Positions 1 through 11,083 of a DNA stretch of 64,000 nt are shown in pieces. Position numbers and translations under genes: made by a program. The stretch is taken from positions 34,803,395 to 34,867,394 of the forward strand of contig NC_054711.1 in the NCBI RefSeq assembly GCF_016097555.1, given 5' to 3'. The notes under the pieces are model-generated. The model was not told the origin of the DNA. It ran no database searches and saw nothing but the letters and a program-made list of their open reading frames with translations. The stretch is from Gigantopelta aegis (taxonomy: Eukaryota > Mollusca > Gastropoda > Neomphalida > Peltospiridae). Each line of letters begins with the position of its first letter. Positions within the stretch are counted from its first letter, which is position 1.

Positions 1-53
1 GCCTCCAAATTCCCCAAAGCTCTATGTCTGGAATCAGCGTTAAGTCGTGGCAT
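1..53 (-). mobile_element. Tc1/mariner-like transposase, N-terminal fragment cut by window edge
   Basis: On the minus strand an ATG at 53-51 opens MPRLNADSRHRALGNLE and runs off the window edge. This short N-terminus resembles the start of IS630/Tc1/mariner transposases of invertebrates (compare MARLTAEERERAIG in the Tc1 copy starting at 56084). About 300 bases before it lack another ORF and may be the element's 5' terminal region; I could not identify an inverted repeat. The identification rests on 17 residues. Confidence 0.5.
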
Positions 54-1745
54 CGTTGTATCGCTACTCGTAAAATGAGTTGAACATTGCTGTCTGGCGT
101 TTCTTTTATACCCAGGCCTGGTAGTGTTTCACGTGCAATTCGCATCTTTCATGATCCACCCGTTTTGCATTCCAGATCAATTTTGGTCGTCAATTTCAGC
201 ACGTGCGTGACGTCACACTGTACTCGTTTTTTTCATGCGTTATGTGGAATTGGATACGCTGACAATATGGCTATTGGTCAACTTAATCGATTTGTACATA
301 GTTTATTCAAATGTGGGTTTTTTAATATTTTAAAATTTTCGCGTTTCTTTTGGAGTTAAGTATATATAGCATTAGTGGCTATACATTTTTTATTAATATC
401 AGCAGGACCATTGAATTTTGTATGCGCACCTTTGGTTGCTTGGGGGAAACAAACCCTAAAAAGGACAACCTCTGTTGTCCAGCTCTTTCTCCCAGGATAT
501 TGGTTTAAACACACCCACTAAACCTGGCCGGAGTTTACACAAAAAACCCTACTTTTACATGTGCCAGAATGACCACAAAAAAAAGTCTTCAAATGTCAAC
601 AAGTTACACATGTTTGCAAACTACAAGCTCTTCAGTCTAATAGTTGCCACTTCAAAGCTGTCTTGCCATGAAATAACACAGTCAAACAGCAGACTACTTT
701 AAGCGAATATATTTCCAGATTTTGGTCAACCAAATGGGAAGATAACTGTGATCTGAGGCCTGACAGAGCTATGCGCTTAATTTCAGATCAATATCTTGGA
801 AAAACTAAAAGTTTGGAAAACTATACATGGAATAGACAGACAGACAGACACAAGAACTAAAGCCCCCTCCATTTGGACTGGTATGGGTCTAATAAATATA
901 TTTGGTACAAACACCAGACAGATATATCTCTTACAGACTTTAATTTTTTTTTACATCCTGGAGTGAAAAATTACCTGCCTCAAAATTGTGAAGGAGAAAA
1001 ACTTGCACATCTCAAAATAACTGCAGTTAGAGGGGAAGTACAGTTTTGTTCAAATGAGAGGCATGATCATACTCACCATGACTGGTATATCAAAGGCTGT
1101 AGTATCTGCTATCTTGTGTGTAGGATGGTGCATATAAAAGTTCTCTTGCTACTAATAGAAAAATGTAGCGGGTTTCCTCTCTAACACCACATGTCAAAAA
1201 TTACCAAAGGTTGGACATCCAATAGCCATCAATGTGCTCTAGTGGTGTCGTTAAACAAACCAAACTTTTTTCACTTGTTTGTACACTCACTTGACAAATA
1301 AATATTTTATAGTACATGCACCTGAGTATTCTTAGAATAAATTCCCACGAAAGTCAAACGTGATTTGGCTGTAACTGTGGAAAATGGGTCAAACATGGGC
1401 CATAGAAGTCAAACGTGATTTGTAATTCGACATGATAAAGCCATACACAAAATATCAGCTTAATATCTTGAGTTTGGAAATCTGTATGTGGAAACAGATC
1501 AACAGACTGGAACAAAATGTAGAGTCCCCGCCAATTGGTCTGGTAGGGTGTAATAAAATATAAAAATTGTACACTCACCTAACATGTAAATGTTTTACAG
1601 AGTTTCATTTACTTTTTGAAATATCCAGGAATGTAAAAAATCATCATCCTCAGAATGTCAAGGAAGGAAAAATCACTCTGCTAAAAAAAAAATGTTGGGA
1701 GTGCGATGATTCTGACATTCCTTGAATGGTTTACTGATCCCTCAC
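54..1745. other. Non-coding stretch downstream of the transporter exons, repeat fragments
   Basis: No coding exon was recognised here. The transporter's final exon(s), expected to encode the last two membrane helices, were looked for on the minus strand and not found, so they probably lie beyond base 1. The stretch holds two fragments of a dispersed repeat (family E, about 735-895 and 1335-1560; marked by 'aaagtcaaacttgatct' and a 'ggaggggact'-like end) and a SINE tail at 1070-1266. Confidence 0.5.
1070..1266 (+). repeat. SINE body and tail 1
   Basis: This is a 3' SINE piece with the shared body (accatgactggtatatcaa, cataaaag...cttgctactaat) and the tail-1 ending (tgctctagtggtgtcgttaa). The tRNA-like head is absent, so it is probably a 5'-truncated insertion. 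Confidence 0.75.
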
Positions 1746-1905
1746 CTGACTCGGGTAGGAAAGAGTTCACTGAAGAGAACATCGAGAGCGTTCCAGCCGA
1801 TCGTGGACACGGCACCAAACACACAGGACAGAACGACGTTCTCCACATTCGTCCGCACCATGCTGATGAAAAACACTATCAGTCCTGACAGCACCATGCT
1901 GGTTG
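1746..1905 (-). CDS. SV2-like transporter exon 11 (helices 9-10)
   Basis: The acceptor is gatttcag before base 1905 and the donor is CAG|GTGAG at 1745. The exon encodes about residues 421-474, including VENVVLSCVFGAVST and WNALDVLFSELFPTR; the latter matches the SV2 family 'WNALDV...ELYPT' block before helix 11. It starts with two bases completing the serine split with exon 10 and ends two bases into a codon, so at least one more coding exon must follow. Confidence 0.9.
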
Positions 1906-1989
1906 CTGAAATCAAAACACGTTTACACAGATCACACCACTGTTCCAGTTCTGTTGATTCACATTTTGAGAGTATACTACTAAAGTAAT

Positions 1990-2361
1990 ACACATCCCCT
2001 ACAGGGGTCAACAAATTTTCGTATCTTCTAAATTCAAGGGTTATAATTCTGCAAAAAATAGGTAAATCGCCACAAAAGTTAAACTTGATCTGTAACTACA
2101 TGACAAAGCTATACACTTCAATTGTTGAAGGGATTGCAAAAGAAAATCTGGAAAACCAATTTTTATATCTCTTAAGTTCAAGGGCCATAACTCTGTCAAA
2201 AATTGTTAAATCACCACAAAATCAAACTTGATCTGTAACAGTGCTTGAGGCATTATACACAATATATCTGGAAAACTATAAATGTGACAGACTGACATAC
2301 AGGCAGACAGATAGACAGAAATGAAATCTATAGTACCCTCCGATTGGACCGGTAGGGGACT
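1990..2361 (+). repeat. Dispersed repeat family E copy
   Basis: This begins near 'cacatcccctacaggggtc' and ends near 'ccgattggaccggtagggga', like the copies at 7815-8220 (plus) and 31083-31690 (minus). It has no coding capacity. It lies in the intron between transporter exons 10 and 11; the rest of that intron (2362-2735) is AT-rich with nothing recognised. Confidence 0.6.
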
Positions 2362-2735
2362 AAATAGATCACATCACTGTTAGTTCTGCCGACTCCTTGC
2401 TTTCTGGGGATATTTAAAACAACAAGAATTCTGAGGAATTTAACGTCTCATCTACAATAAACTGATTCGGTCTTGCTCATAGCTGGATTCATAGCTGCTC
2501 ATCAAGCAATGCTAAAAAATACAATTTCATGTCGATAAATTTTAATTGCTCATGCTTAGACCTACATGTTATTTTGTTGTAATTCTTATAATTCAAGGTA
2601 TATTAAAAAATAAAATGAATAAATATTTTTGATCTTTATAAAACTCTGAGAAAAGTTTTAAAATCTTAAGACTGCAGCTTTAAGTAACAATAAATTACAA
2701 ATTCTTGACACTGCAGCTTTAAATTTGACACTTAC

Positions 2736-2962
2736 ACAAAAGCAGTTTCCTGCCGAGTTTGTCCATTAAAAAGATGGTGAGTATGTTTCCTGGTAGGTTG
2801 GATATGGATGTGAGAAAGCCCTCGAGATAAACCTGGTTCCCTGGATCTTCGCATGCTGTGGAATTATGGGTAGCGTTCATGGGTGCCAGGTTACACGGAG
2901 TGCCTCCGTATTTCTGAATGCGATTGAATAGTTCCGGTAACCACATGAACAAACCATAATAC
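2736..2962 (-). CDS. SV2-like transporter exon 10 (helix 7 end, luminal loop, helix 8)
   Basis: The acceptor is tttttcag|GTATTATGG and the donor T|GTAAGT at 2735. It encodes YYGLFMWLPELFNRIQ, then a short luminal loop with the sequons NAT and NST and cysteines in CNLAP and ACED, then helix 8 and DKLGRK. At 227 bases it is the longest exon of the gene. Vertebrate SV2 has a much larger fourth luminal domain at this position; here it is only about 30 residues. Confidence 0.92.
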
Positions 2963-3512
2963 CTGAAAAACACATTACGTCTCCTCAATTAAACATCTCA
3001 CCATCTTACCTGTAACAAACTGATTCAGTGAAGAAAAAAAAAGGTCATTTGTGAAATGGTGTCTGTTATTGGTGAAGTCTGAACATAAGTTTGCAGGTGA
3101 TTTGTTTTTCTCATACCCAGATAAATGTAAAAGAAATGCTTATAATTAAATTATAAACATACTTACTTACTAATAAATAAGATTAAAAGTTCAGGTCTTA
3201 TTTTGAATTATTATTATTTTTTGTTCTAAACAATAACTCTCAGTAAGACAAAGTACAAACATAAAGTGACATCATCAGATATGATGTTCCCTGACAATGT
3301 TATTTTTACGTTCATCGAGAAATGAACAAACTCAGGTTGCTACATCTGGACCAATGTGATGACATTAAATTGTAATGAATTAATGGAAATTAATTCAATA
3401 AATTTTAACTGTTTTGTTCACATGCATTGAGATAAACATTCAGAGATGTCTCATAGTCTTAGAACTTACAGTTTGTGAGAAATGTGTGAGGTATTTTTAC
3501 ACACATACTTAC

Positions 3513-3601
3513 CCAAATGCCAGTGTAAAATTGATGATTATCAGCAAAATGGACCCTCTTCTTAATTGTGGATTGAACAACTCAAACGTTCTCTGCAATA
3601 G
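3513..3601 (-). CDS. SV2-like transporter exon 9 (into helix 7)
   Basis: The acceptor is atattttcag and the donor GG|GTAAGT at 3512. It encodes LLQRTFELFNPQLRRGS followed by ILLIINFTLAFG, which runs straight into YYGL of exon 10, as the SV2 family helix 7 does. It is 89 bases long; the last two bases complete a glycine with exon 10. Confidence 0.9.
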
Positions 3602-3910
3602 CTGAAAATATACAATTTATTATCAAATAATAACAAGAAATCGACAGAATTAAAGATCTTGATTTTTAAAAAATATTTTCAGTTTGGTTTGACTTAAGAA
3701 ACAAAGTAAAAGTGTTTTAAAAATAACAAAAAGAACCCACTATTTTTGTGTGCAATTTATAAAACAATCGGCTTAGAAATAAATAACTTATAGTAAATTT
3801 GATAGTATGAAAAAAGGCGTTCCTTGTGGGAAGGATTATAGCTGATGTTATATCTGGTCTGTGTACTGTGTTTCTAGACACACCTGTGGGTCTATCTAAC
3901 AAGCACTTAC

Positions 3911-4036
3911 TGAAAGACATTTGTTCTTGATGTGACACCGATACCACGGTGACGGACTCTCGGAAAAGTGCAGTCTGTCGTCCATATGTTGAGTTACCTC
4001 CTCCTTATCATCCTCGGACAACACCAAATATTTGAC
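3911..4036 (-). CDS. SV2-like transporter exon 8 (central cytosolic loop)
   Basis: The acceptor is ggttttcag|GTC and the donor TCA|GTAAGT. It is 42 whole codons, rich in acidic and basic residues (VKYLVLSEDDKEEVTQ, SPWYRCHIKNKC), as expected for the cytosolic loop between helices 6 and 7. It is assigned by phase, splice signals and position, because this loop is poorly conserved. Confidence 0.85.
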
Positions 4037-4261
4037 CTGAAAACCAAATCATAATCCAGCATTCATCAAACCAATGCAAGTTGAAGATCAGTTTCCAGGA
4101 ATGGTGATAGGTGAGTTAACACTCTCCTCATTTAGGGTATTAAAATATATTAAAATCTATGATTCATTACTACTAGTGTTCACTAAAACAGTTCTATAAA
4201 ATGACGTTTGTTTTTATTAACTTTACTTTTCAACAATGAAAAAAGTACAACTTACTTAAAA

Positions 4262-4500
4262 TGAATGGATGAAGAAATGTTTTATTTAACGATGCACTCA
4301 ACACATTTTATTTACGGTTATATGGCGTCAGACATATGGTTAAGGACCACACAGATATTGAAGGAGGAAACCCACTGTTGCCACTTCATGGGCTACTCTT
4401 TTTGATTGGCAGCAAGGGATTTTTTATATGCACCATCCCATAGACAGGATAGCACATACCACAGCCTTTGATATACCAGTCGTGGTGCACTGGCTAGAGT
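4262..4500 (-). repeat. SINE body with tail 2
   Basis: This is a minus-orientation copy starting at its 3' end (tttatttaacgatgcactca, acggttatatggcgtcagac) and ending in the shared body (ggtataccag...gtggtgcactgg mirrored). The tRNA-like head is lost. It lies in the intron between exons 7 and 8. Confidence 0.8.
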
Positions 4501-4584
4501 GAGATGAATGGATGAATGAATGTTTAACAACACACCAGCTATTAGGTGTCAAACAGACAAGTATATGAATGATCAGTATCAAGC

Positions 4585-4700
4585 CCCTTTTTATATAACA
4601 GTACAGAACCACTCTAAACAAGATACCCTTTAAAACCAAACGCTTCTTTTGGTCCCGTAGGTGTCCAGTTTACAGAGGTCTGACTGTACCTTCATGTAAC
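4585..4700. repeat. Degenerate copy of a dispersed 'fully paired-gene-like' low-copy repeat
   Basis: The stretch 'ggtcccgtaggtgtccagtt' with 'gaaccactctaaac' upstream is related to pieces at 37805-37915 and 47455-47535 (gtgtccggtttagtggggtt). It looks like the end of a dispersed element or MITE; its boundaries are not resolved. Confidence 0.4.
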
Positions 4701-4909
4701 AGCAAACCAACTGGCTTGGTTCATGCAGTGATTAATACTGTTGGAAATTACTGTTAACAGAAATAAAGTTTACTGATTTTAAATGTGTAACCAAATTTGA
4801 TTTTGTCAGCCAAACAAACCAAAGCTCTTTTATGTGTACTTTTTACAGACATGACAGCACATACCAGTCATTTGTCATTAGTTGTGACCAACATAAAAAA
4901 CAACAAATT

Positions 4910-5320
4910 TTGAAGAGTACCAGTGAGGTACATGATACGCCCATCAGAAGTTTGATGGAAAACCATATCTATATTACTATAATGAATATGTTACGGGATG
5001 AGCAGTTTGTTTTCGACCAACCACCATCCTAAGTTGTTCCCACATGTGGTTTGATGGTCTTGTATGCATCTGTATGCAAGATATGACCTGGACAACAATT
5101 TACTGTCATGTGCAGTAAACCATAAAAAGTAGGTCACAGTGACCTAGTAATAGTATGAGACACACCACCATCCCAAGTTGTTCTTACACATGTGAGGTTT
5201 GATGGGCCTGTATGCATCTGTATGCAAGATATAGTCCTGACAAGAAAAAGTTAACAGACGGACGGATGGATGGATAGACAAAGCCATACCATAATACGAC
5301 CCATCATAGATGGGCGTATA
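4910..5320 (+). repeat. Dispersed repeat family D copy
   Basis: This contains 'gtgaggtacatgatacgccc', 'ggtcacagtgacctagtaat' and 'tgtatgcatctgtatgcaag', with an internal partial duplication. Related copies are at 17283-17570 plus 17805-17885 and, inverted, at 61795-62210. There is no ORF; the class is unknown. Confidence 0.65.
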
Positions 5321-5639
5321 AAAAAAACAATGGGTCCAATGGGTTCTTGATAGTATAGTATCTTGTTGCAAAAAACCCCAGAAGAATAATAAAAGATGAA
5401 AAAAAATGAAGAAGAATAATAAAAAAAGAAGAAAAACAATGCCACTTCAAACTCTGCCATTAATGGTAATGGTAATTAATTTTCGTACAACTTCAAAATG
5501 TTCGTGATTTCCTGAGGCACATGCAGCACGTCCATCCTACCAAATACCCTGGGATGAGAAACACTAATATTGTGAATGTATATTGGACACCAAAAGAAAT
5601 GCAAATCAAGATTAGTTAGAACAGGTTTACTTGATTACA

Positions 5640-6262
5640 AACACTCAATTCTGCGCAATAATAAAAGGTATATCAACGTTTATTACCCCAGCAGATACTC
5701 ATAACGGGGAAAATAAAAATCATAATTTCTCACTGAGAAATTATCATGCATTGGTCTAACAAACAATACTACTGGGTGATTTGATGCTTACAAACCAATG
5801 ACTGTCAGTACTAAATATGACAACATCACGATTTGGCAAACACACACAAAAACGTCATGTAGTTTAAAGAGTTTGCGTTTATGGCTGTCTGTTTTTGGTG
5901 TTAAATTAATAACAAAATGTCATTTTAATGCAATTCATCATAGATTTTGTACCAGAATAAAGAGAACTTTTGTTTTTGAAAATTATCTATGAACGTGATT
6001 AAATTACAAATTTATAGCAATACTCAGAACAGTGCGTAAAGTGGTTTATATCGTTTCTATACATGTACGTGCATGTATGGTGAAAATAAAAGCTTTTAGA
6101 AAAAAAATAGTTCAGGTATTAAATAAAATCACAAACTCGGTACCAGTTATTATCAAATTTATGTCCCTCGTGAAATAATTTTCATTTGTCACTCGCTAAA
6201 GCTTGTGACAACTAAAAATATTTTTACTCAGGACATAAATTTGATAATAACTAGTAACTTGT
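5640..6262. repeat. Palindromic MITE-like element (family with copies near 44.6 and 54.7 kb)
   Basis: The core at 6139-6257 is an imperfect inverted repeat whose arms carry 'tatcaaatttatgtccc' and its complement. The flank (tactcataacggggaaaata, tttctcactgagaaattatc) recurs inverted at 44860-44970 and, diverged, at 55000-55090. It has no coding capacity. It lies in the intron between exons 7 and 8. Confidence 0.6.
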
Positions 6263-6396
6263 TTATTATCCTCTATGTAATTCTCGTGAATCTCAATATG
6301 CGTTAAATCCCTCTTACAATACAAAACTTAATGTTACGGCTGAAAACTACATTCATGTTTCTTGTGTTGTTCAGTATATACTAAAAATAAACTTAC

Positions 6397-6471
6397 TGGA
6401 AAGATTCCCTTCCCTCCATTTTTATGAAATACTTGAGATAGAACAGCAATGGCTTCTTTATGTTTTCCAAT
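6397..6471 (-). CDS. SV2-like transporter exon 7
   Basis: The acceptor is actaatttcag|ATT and the donor CCA|GTAAGT. It is 25 whole codons: IGKHKEAIAVLSQVFHKNGG then KGIFP. This is the loop after the PESP signature, where the family has a 'GKHDEA...LKQVH' pattern. Both phases are zero. Confidence 0.9.
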
Positions 6472-7157
6472 CTGAAATTAGTAAAAATACATTAAATAAA
6501 AAAAGTTTATATGAAATAAAAACAAAGTTAAAAAAATATTAAAATACATGATTTAATTTTTTTTCATTCAAATCTCAAACCATGGGGGTGATTGAAAAAC
6601 CAATCCCTTGATTTGTCGCCAAAAGATCAACTTATTAATCAGCTGCTAAACCATCATGTAGCCAATCGTTTTCCTGAACTAGTTCTTTAATACTACAGTA
6701 GAGGTTAAATTTTAGGCATTATACTTGCAATAGAGCCTATTCAAGGAACCATCTAACCTTTATGAGAGCTAATGAATTTGGAGTTAATATTTGTATACAC
6801 TACAAGAAAGATGAATAAATTAAGACATATGACACTGGACAATTTTAACATACCGGTAGCCATAATTCAGTTATATATTACCAATTATTATATTAATTAT
6901 ATATTATATATAATATATACTTAAATAAATTATATTTGATAAATTCAAATTAGCCATAATTTAGTTAGGGGTGTACCAAACTATTGATAACAATTTTAAC
7001 GTAACTCTAATTCATAATAGCCATAATTCAGTTCTATATTATCAAAATAGTGATATAGTTAAATTAGCCATAATTCAATTAGGGATTTATAAATTAGCAA
7101 AACTATAGATAACAATTTTAACTACAGTACTGTTATATATTTCAATAGCCCCTTAAT
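6472..7157. other. Intron 6, AT-rich
   Basis: Very AT-rich intron sequence between exons 6 and 7 with irregular repeats of 'agccataattcagtt' between about 6850 and 7130. No ORF, RNA gene or mobile element was recognised. Confidence 0.5.
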
Positions 7158-7270
7158 GCTTTGAATACATATTGTGAGTAAATATGCTTTGAATACATAC
7201 TATGAGTAAATATGCTTTGAATACATACTGTGAGTAAATATGCTTTGAATACATACTGTGAGTAAATATT
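7158..7270 (-). repeat. 28-bp tandem array seeded on the donor of transporter exon 6
   Basis: Four 28-bp units read on the plus strand as catactgtgagtaaatatgc plus tttgaata. On the coding strand each unit is the last ~14 bases of exon 6 (ATATTTACTCACA) followed by the donor GTATGT and intron bases. The copy adjoining the exon at 7257 is the functional one; the others lie downstream in the intron and repeat the whole exon-intron junction. The unit length is not a multiple of three. Confidence 0.85.
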
Positions 7271-7417
7271 TTGGACTTTCGGGCATTAAAACGAAAGCAG
7301 CTGCAGAAGTAAGACTTGGAATGGTGCACAGAGCAACGAATATCCTCCAACTGTTGTAGATGAAATCTGGATGAAAATATCCTAGAGTTTTGTGTGGTAT
7401 AACGATCCATGCCAGAC
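7257..7417 (-). CDS. SV2-like transporter exon 6 (helices 5-6, PESP signature)
   Basis: The acceptor is tttattttcag|GTCTGG at 7418 and the donor ACA|GTATGT at 7256. It encodes GLAWIVIPHKT, then WRIFVALCTIPSLTSAAAF and VLMPESPKYLLT, closely following the SV2 'AWAIIP...SWRVFVLVCALP...MPESPRFLL' series. The exon is sandwiched between two tandem arrays that copy its two boundaries. Its 161 bases keep phase with exons 5 and 7. Confidence 0.92.
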
Positions 7418-7795
7418 CTGAAAATAAATATAAATATCCTAGAGTCTTGTGTGGTATAACGATCCATGCCAGATCTTAAAATAAATATAAATATCCTAGA
7501 GTTTTGTGTGGTATAAGATCCATGCCAGACCTGAAAATAAATATAAATATCCTAGAGTTTTGTGTGGTATAAGATCCATGCCAGACCTGAAAATAAATAT
7601 AAATATCCTAGAGTTTTGTGTGGTATAACAATCCATGCCAGACCTGAAAATAAATATAAATATCCTAGAGTTTTGTGTGGTATAACAATCCATGCCAGAC
7701 CTGAAAATAAATATAAATATCCTAGAGTTTTGTGTGGTGTAACAATCCATGCCAAACCTAAAAATATATATAAATTTCCTAAAATTTTGGGTGGT
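7376..7795 (-). repeat. 57-bp tandem array seeded on the acceptor of transporter exon 6
   Basis: About seven units of 56-57 bp. On the coding strand each unit holds the pyrimidine-rich end of the intron, the acceptor tttattttcag and the first ~40 bases of exon 6. The 57-bp units are multiples of three and stay open in the exon's own frame, so each would add GLAWIVIPHKTLGYLYLFS; the 56-bp variants break that frame. The copy joined to the rest of exon 6 is the one ending at 7418. The apparent ORFs of about 110 codons here are products of the repeat. Confidence 0.85.
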
Positions 7796-7814
7796 ATAGC
7801 AAGCAATCTGAGAG

Positions 7815-8220
7815 TACTGCTCAAGCAATACATGTCCCCTACATGGGCCAACAAATTATCGTATCCCCAAAGTTCAATGACCATAAAATCGGTAAATTGC
7901 CATGAAAGTCAAACTTGATCTATAAAAGTACAGAATAAAGCTATCCAAAAAATTTCATCTCATTATATTGAGGCATTGAAAAGCAAAAATTAAAAAAACC
8001 CAGTTTTTATATATGTCCTACTTACGTTCAAGGGCCATAACCATGGGTAGATCGCCATGAAAGTAAACTTGATATGTAACAGTATATGATAAGGCTATAC
8101 ACAAATTTTCAGCTCACTATTTTGAGGTATTGCCAAAAAAAAACCTGTCTGACAAAATATATGTGGGACAGACAAACAAACAGACAAACAGGACAGAGAC
8201 AAAACCGGAAGGGGACTAAC
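7815..8220 (+). repeat. Dispersed repeat family E copy
   Basis: It begins near 'gcaatacatgtcccctacat', includes 'ccatgaaagtcaaacttgat', and ends at 'aaaccggaaggggactaac'. It is the fullest plus-strand copy in the window. No ORF. Confidence 0.65.
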
Positions 8221-8350
8221 AAGCTAAAACTAAAACTTAACAAAATAATTATTAAAATTTGCTATATGTTGTTTAATGAACTATATGTATGCTAAACCTG
8301 AAAATAAACAAAAATTCACCACCCTTAGATCCATCCCTGAATAAATACTA

Positions 8351-10087
8351 CTGTAAAATCATTTATTTTCGAGGGGTGTAATTTTCGCGCTAAAAGAAAT
8401 TAGCCATGTTCGCGGAATTAATATTTCGCGCATCCCTGATTAAACACAAAAATTAAAAAAATTAACAAAATTAACAAAATTAGTATGAGTGTTTATACAG
8501 TGAACAATTAAGACGATCCAAAAACAATCGTTTGATCGTGTAGGCTTTCTACCAGATCAAACGATTAGGGTTTCACAGGTAAAGGGCCTCTTTAAGATTA
8601 AATAAATGGCTGCTTGTGTTTAGTCGTTATATATAGAAGCGTAGATCGTTTGTAAATCACTACCATCCAAAATGTCTTTACTCTCGTGATTAAAAAATTC
8701 ACCCCAACCTAAAATGCCCGGCTTGCCAAATCCACGTGAATGGTTTTGGCGGCAGCAGATGGAATTCTATGGAAAAGACACAAATCCATGTTAAAAGAAT
8801 TCGGAGGTGACGTAGAGTTAACTGTTCCTTGGGCTAGATCGTTGCTGCGTCGGATGGGGTTTCTTAAACGTAAAGGGACAAAAGAAGTGAATAAACTCCC
8901 TTGTGATTTCGAGGAGATTAAGAAGGTGTTTCTTAAATGTGTGCCTGATGCCGTGAGTAAAGATTCTATTCCTGACAAGTTGATAATCAACTGGGACCAG
9001 ACTGGAGTTTCACTCATTCCCGGGGGCGATTGGACAATGGAACAACGAGGTGCAAAACAGGTGACGATATCGGGCATCGACGACAAACGTCAAATTACGG
9101 CTTTGCTAGCAATCACTAAGAGTGGAGAGATGTTACCACCACAGGTAATCTATGCGGGGAAAACAGACCGGTGCCATCCAAATATAAACTTTCCTGACGA
9201 TTGGGACATTACTCACACAGAAACACATTGGAGTAACGAATTGAGCATGCTCCAGTTTATTGAGAACGTCATTGACCCGTATGTGACCTCGACAGGAAAA
9301 GAACTTGGCCTGCCACGTGATCAAAAAGCCTTGTGTCTTTTTGACGTTTACAAAGCTCACAGAATGGAGAAAATACGCGAACTGTTAACAAACAAAAAAC
9401 ATTTCGATTGTGTACATTCCTGCTTGTTGTACGGATCAGCTTCAGCCATTGGATTTAACCGTCAACAGAATTTTCAAAGATGAATTGAAACGGTGCTTTC
9501 ATGTGTGGTACGCAAGTGAAGTTGGAAAAAAATTGGATGAAAATGAGGAAGAGTCTGAAAATGAGGACAGTGTTAAAAGTGTGAATGTTGACATAAAAAC
9601 CAGCATTGTTAAACCAATTCATGCACAGTGGCTAAATGAAGTGTGTGAGATTGTGTCAAAGAAAAAGAATCTGATCATGAATGGTTTTCGCAAAGCCAGC
9701 ATTCTTGTTGATTGACATAAAGTGACTAACAATAGATGGGCAAGTTTCACCAACTTCATTCTTACGTAAGAACTTTAAATACCTACTAGTAAGCAGTGTT
9801 TAATTCCTTTTCCCACGTATGTTGTTCCTCAATCACTGTATTACATGCATTGTTTGTTTTGTAATAAATTAATTGAAAATGATTTTGTTTTATTTTGTTA
9901 CACACCATATATATCTGGGTCCATATCTGTGTTCTTTTGAACGTTTGGGAATTGTACGTTTCTATAATCAGGTCCTCTAGTAACAATTTGGTGATCAAAT
10001 TAGAATAGATTAATGTTTCACTGAGTTGTAAATTTCACGCTAAATGTCGCGAAAATTAAGTACCCGCAAAAATAAATTATTTTACAG
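8351..10087 (+). mobile_element. pogo/Tigger-type DNA transposon with both ends intact
   Basis: Both ends are visible. The left end starts CTGTAAAATCATTTATTTTC and the right end finishes AAATAAATTATTTTACAG; subterminal 'aattttcgcg' occurs in both arms. TA dinucleotides flank it (8349-8350 and 10088-10089), the target duplication of the Tc1/mariner-pogo superfamily. It spans 1737 bp inside intron 5 of the transporter, in the opposite orientation, and carries a broken DDE_1 transposase. A 411-bp element at 52955-53365 has a similar CTGTA end and is a possible non-autonomous relative. Confidence 0.85.
8740..9715 (+). pseudogene. DDE_1 (pogo/Tigger) transposase, frameshifted
   Basis: Two overlapping frames, 8740-9483 and 9410-9715, together cover a DDE_1 catalytic domain. 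Seen: WARSLLRRMGFLKRKGTKEV; IINWDQTGVS (first Asp); LCLFDVYKAHR (second Asp); and, in the second frame, VYIPACCTDQLQPLDLTVN (third Asp region). The switch between frames near 9405-9412 looks like a small deletion of about two bases. The N-terminal helix-turn-helix expected before WARSLLRRM was not found, and the 8740 start is not a convincing initiator. It is an inactive copy, but its catalytic blocks are well preserved. Confidence 0.85.
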
Positions 10088-10354
10088 TATTATTATACCT
10101 TTAGTGCTTGTATGCAATTAAGGTTCAATCGCATTGTCAGGCATGGGTGCTATCTGGGCCGTCTGTTCAGGACAGTAGGTTAACAGTTATTTGTTATTTG
10201 TTAGTAAGAGAGAAATCAGTTAATAACATGTTTTTATATGAGTTTAAGTATTAGACAGTACATTGCATGTAGCTATATGCCATTTTGCTGCAAACAGACT
10301 ATAAATAAAATGTAATGAACATCTTTAAATTAAAAGGGAGGTAACTCTACCTAC

Positions 10355-10476
10355 CTGCTGCCATGATGTTGCCACCCATCCAGAATGTCGCCAGCACACT
10401 AATCATTGTTCCGCGTCTGTCTTTTGGTTGAAATTCAACAAAATAAGAAAATATCACAGGTATACTTCCACCAACC
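10355..10476 (-). CDS. SV2-like transporter exon 5 (helix 4)
   Basis: The acceptor is ttatttttccag|GG and the donor CAG|GTAGGT. It encodes VGGSIPVIFSYFVEF, then QPKDRRGTMISVLATFWMGG and NIMAA, matching the SV2 block 'GIGGSIPIVFSYFSEFLAQEKRG...FWMIGG'. One base enters from exon 4 and one base leaves to exon 6; both split codons give glycine. Confidence 0.93.
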
Positions 10477-11083
10477 CTGGAAAAATAACATAAATATTCC
10501 ATTATTAGTCGTCATTTCACCTGCTATTTCACCTGTAGGAACGGGGGGAGAGGGGGCTTTGTCCCCCCACCCCCACTACTTAAGGATGAAAATATGTGTT
10601 TTTGGTCCAAGTTTGTATAAATAAATGTAAAATTATGGCTCCCTCCCCCTCCCCCCCCCCCCCCCCCACTACAGAGGCTGTGACCCCGCACTAGCGGTTG
10701 TGCACTTTCATTTCAGGTATCGTTGCTATGGGCCTGGCTAAACAAGTTACATGTAATATTAAAAATATATGACAAATATTTCTTTTAACCACACTAAAAA
10801 AGTAAGGTATCATTTGTAATCAAATCTGGTTAAAATAATATGACATTAACAAAGAATTACCCAAAAATCTATTGGCCCTGAGTTAATTTTGCTTAGTATA
10901 TTTTAAATGTTTAACTAGTATATTCTCAATAGGAGGCACCAGCTAAATAAATGCTGATGTCAATCAATTTTACTTCACTTTTACATCAGTAAATTGCTGA
11001 CAGAAAAGAAAAGGAATATTTATTTAAAGGCAGGTGACTTGAAAACAATTTTAAACATGGGCGGCTATTTGGTGTCTAGGGGA

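Noticed and set aside
7496..7918. Three overlapping ORFs of 110-118 codons on both strands
   Set aside because: Products of the 56-57-bp array; only the piece joined to 7257-7417 is coding.
8709..9360. Minus-strand ORFs opposite the transposase
   Set aside because: Shadows of the pogo/Tigger coding strand.
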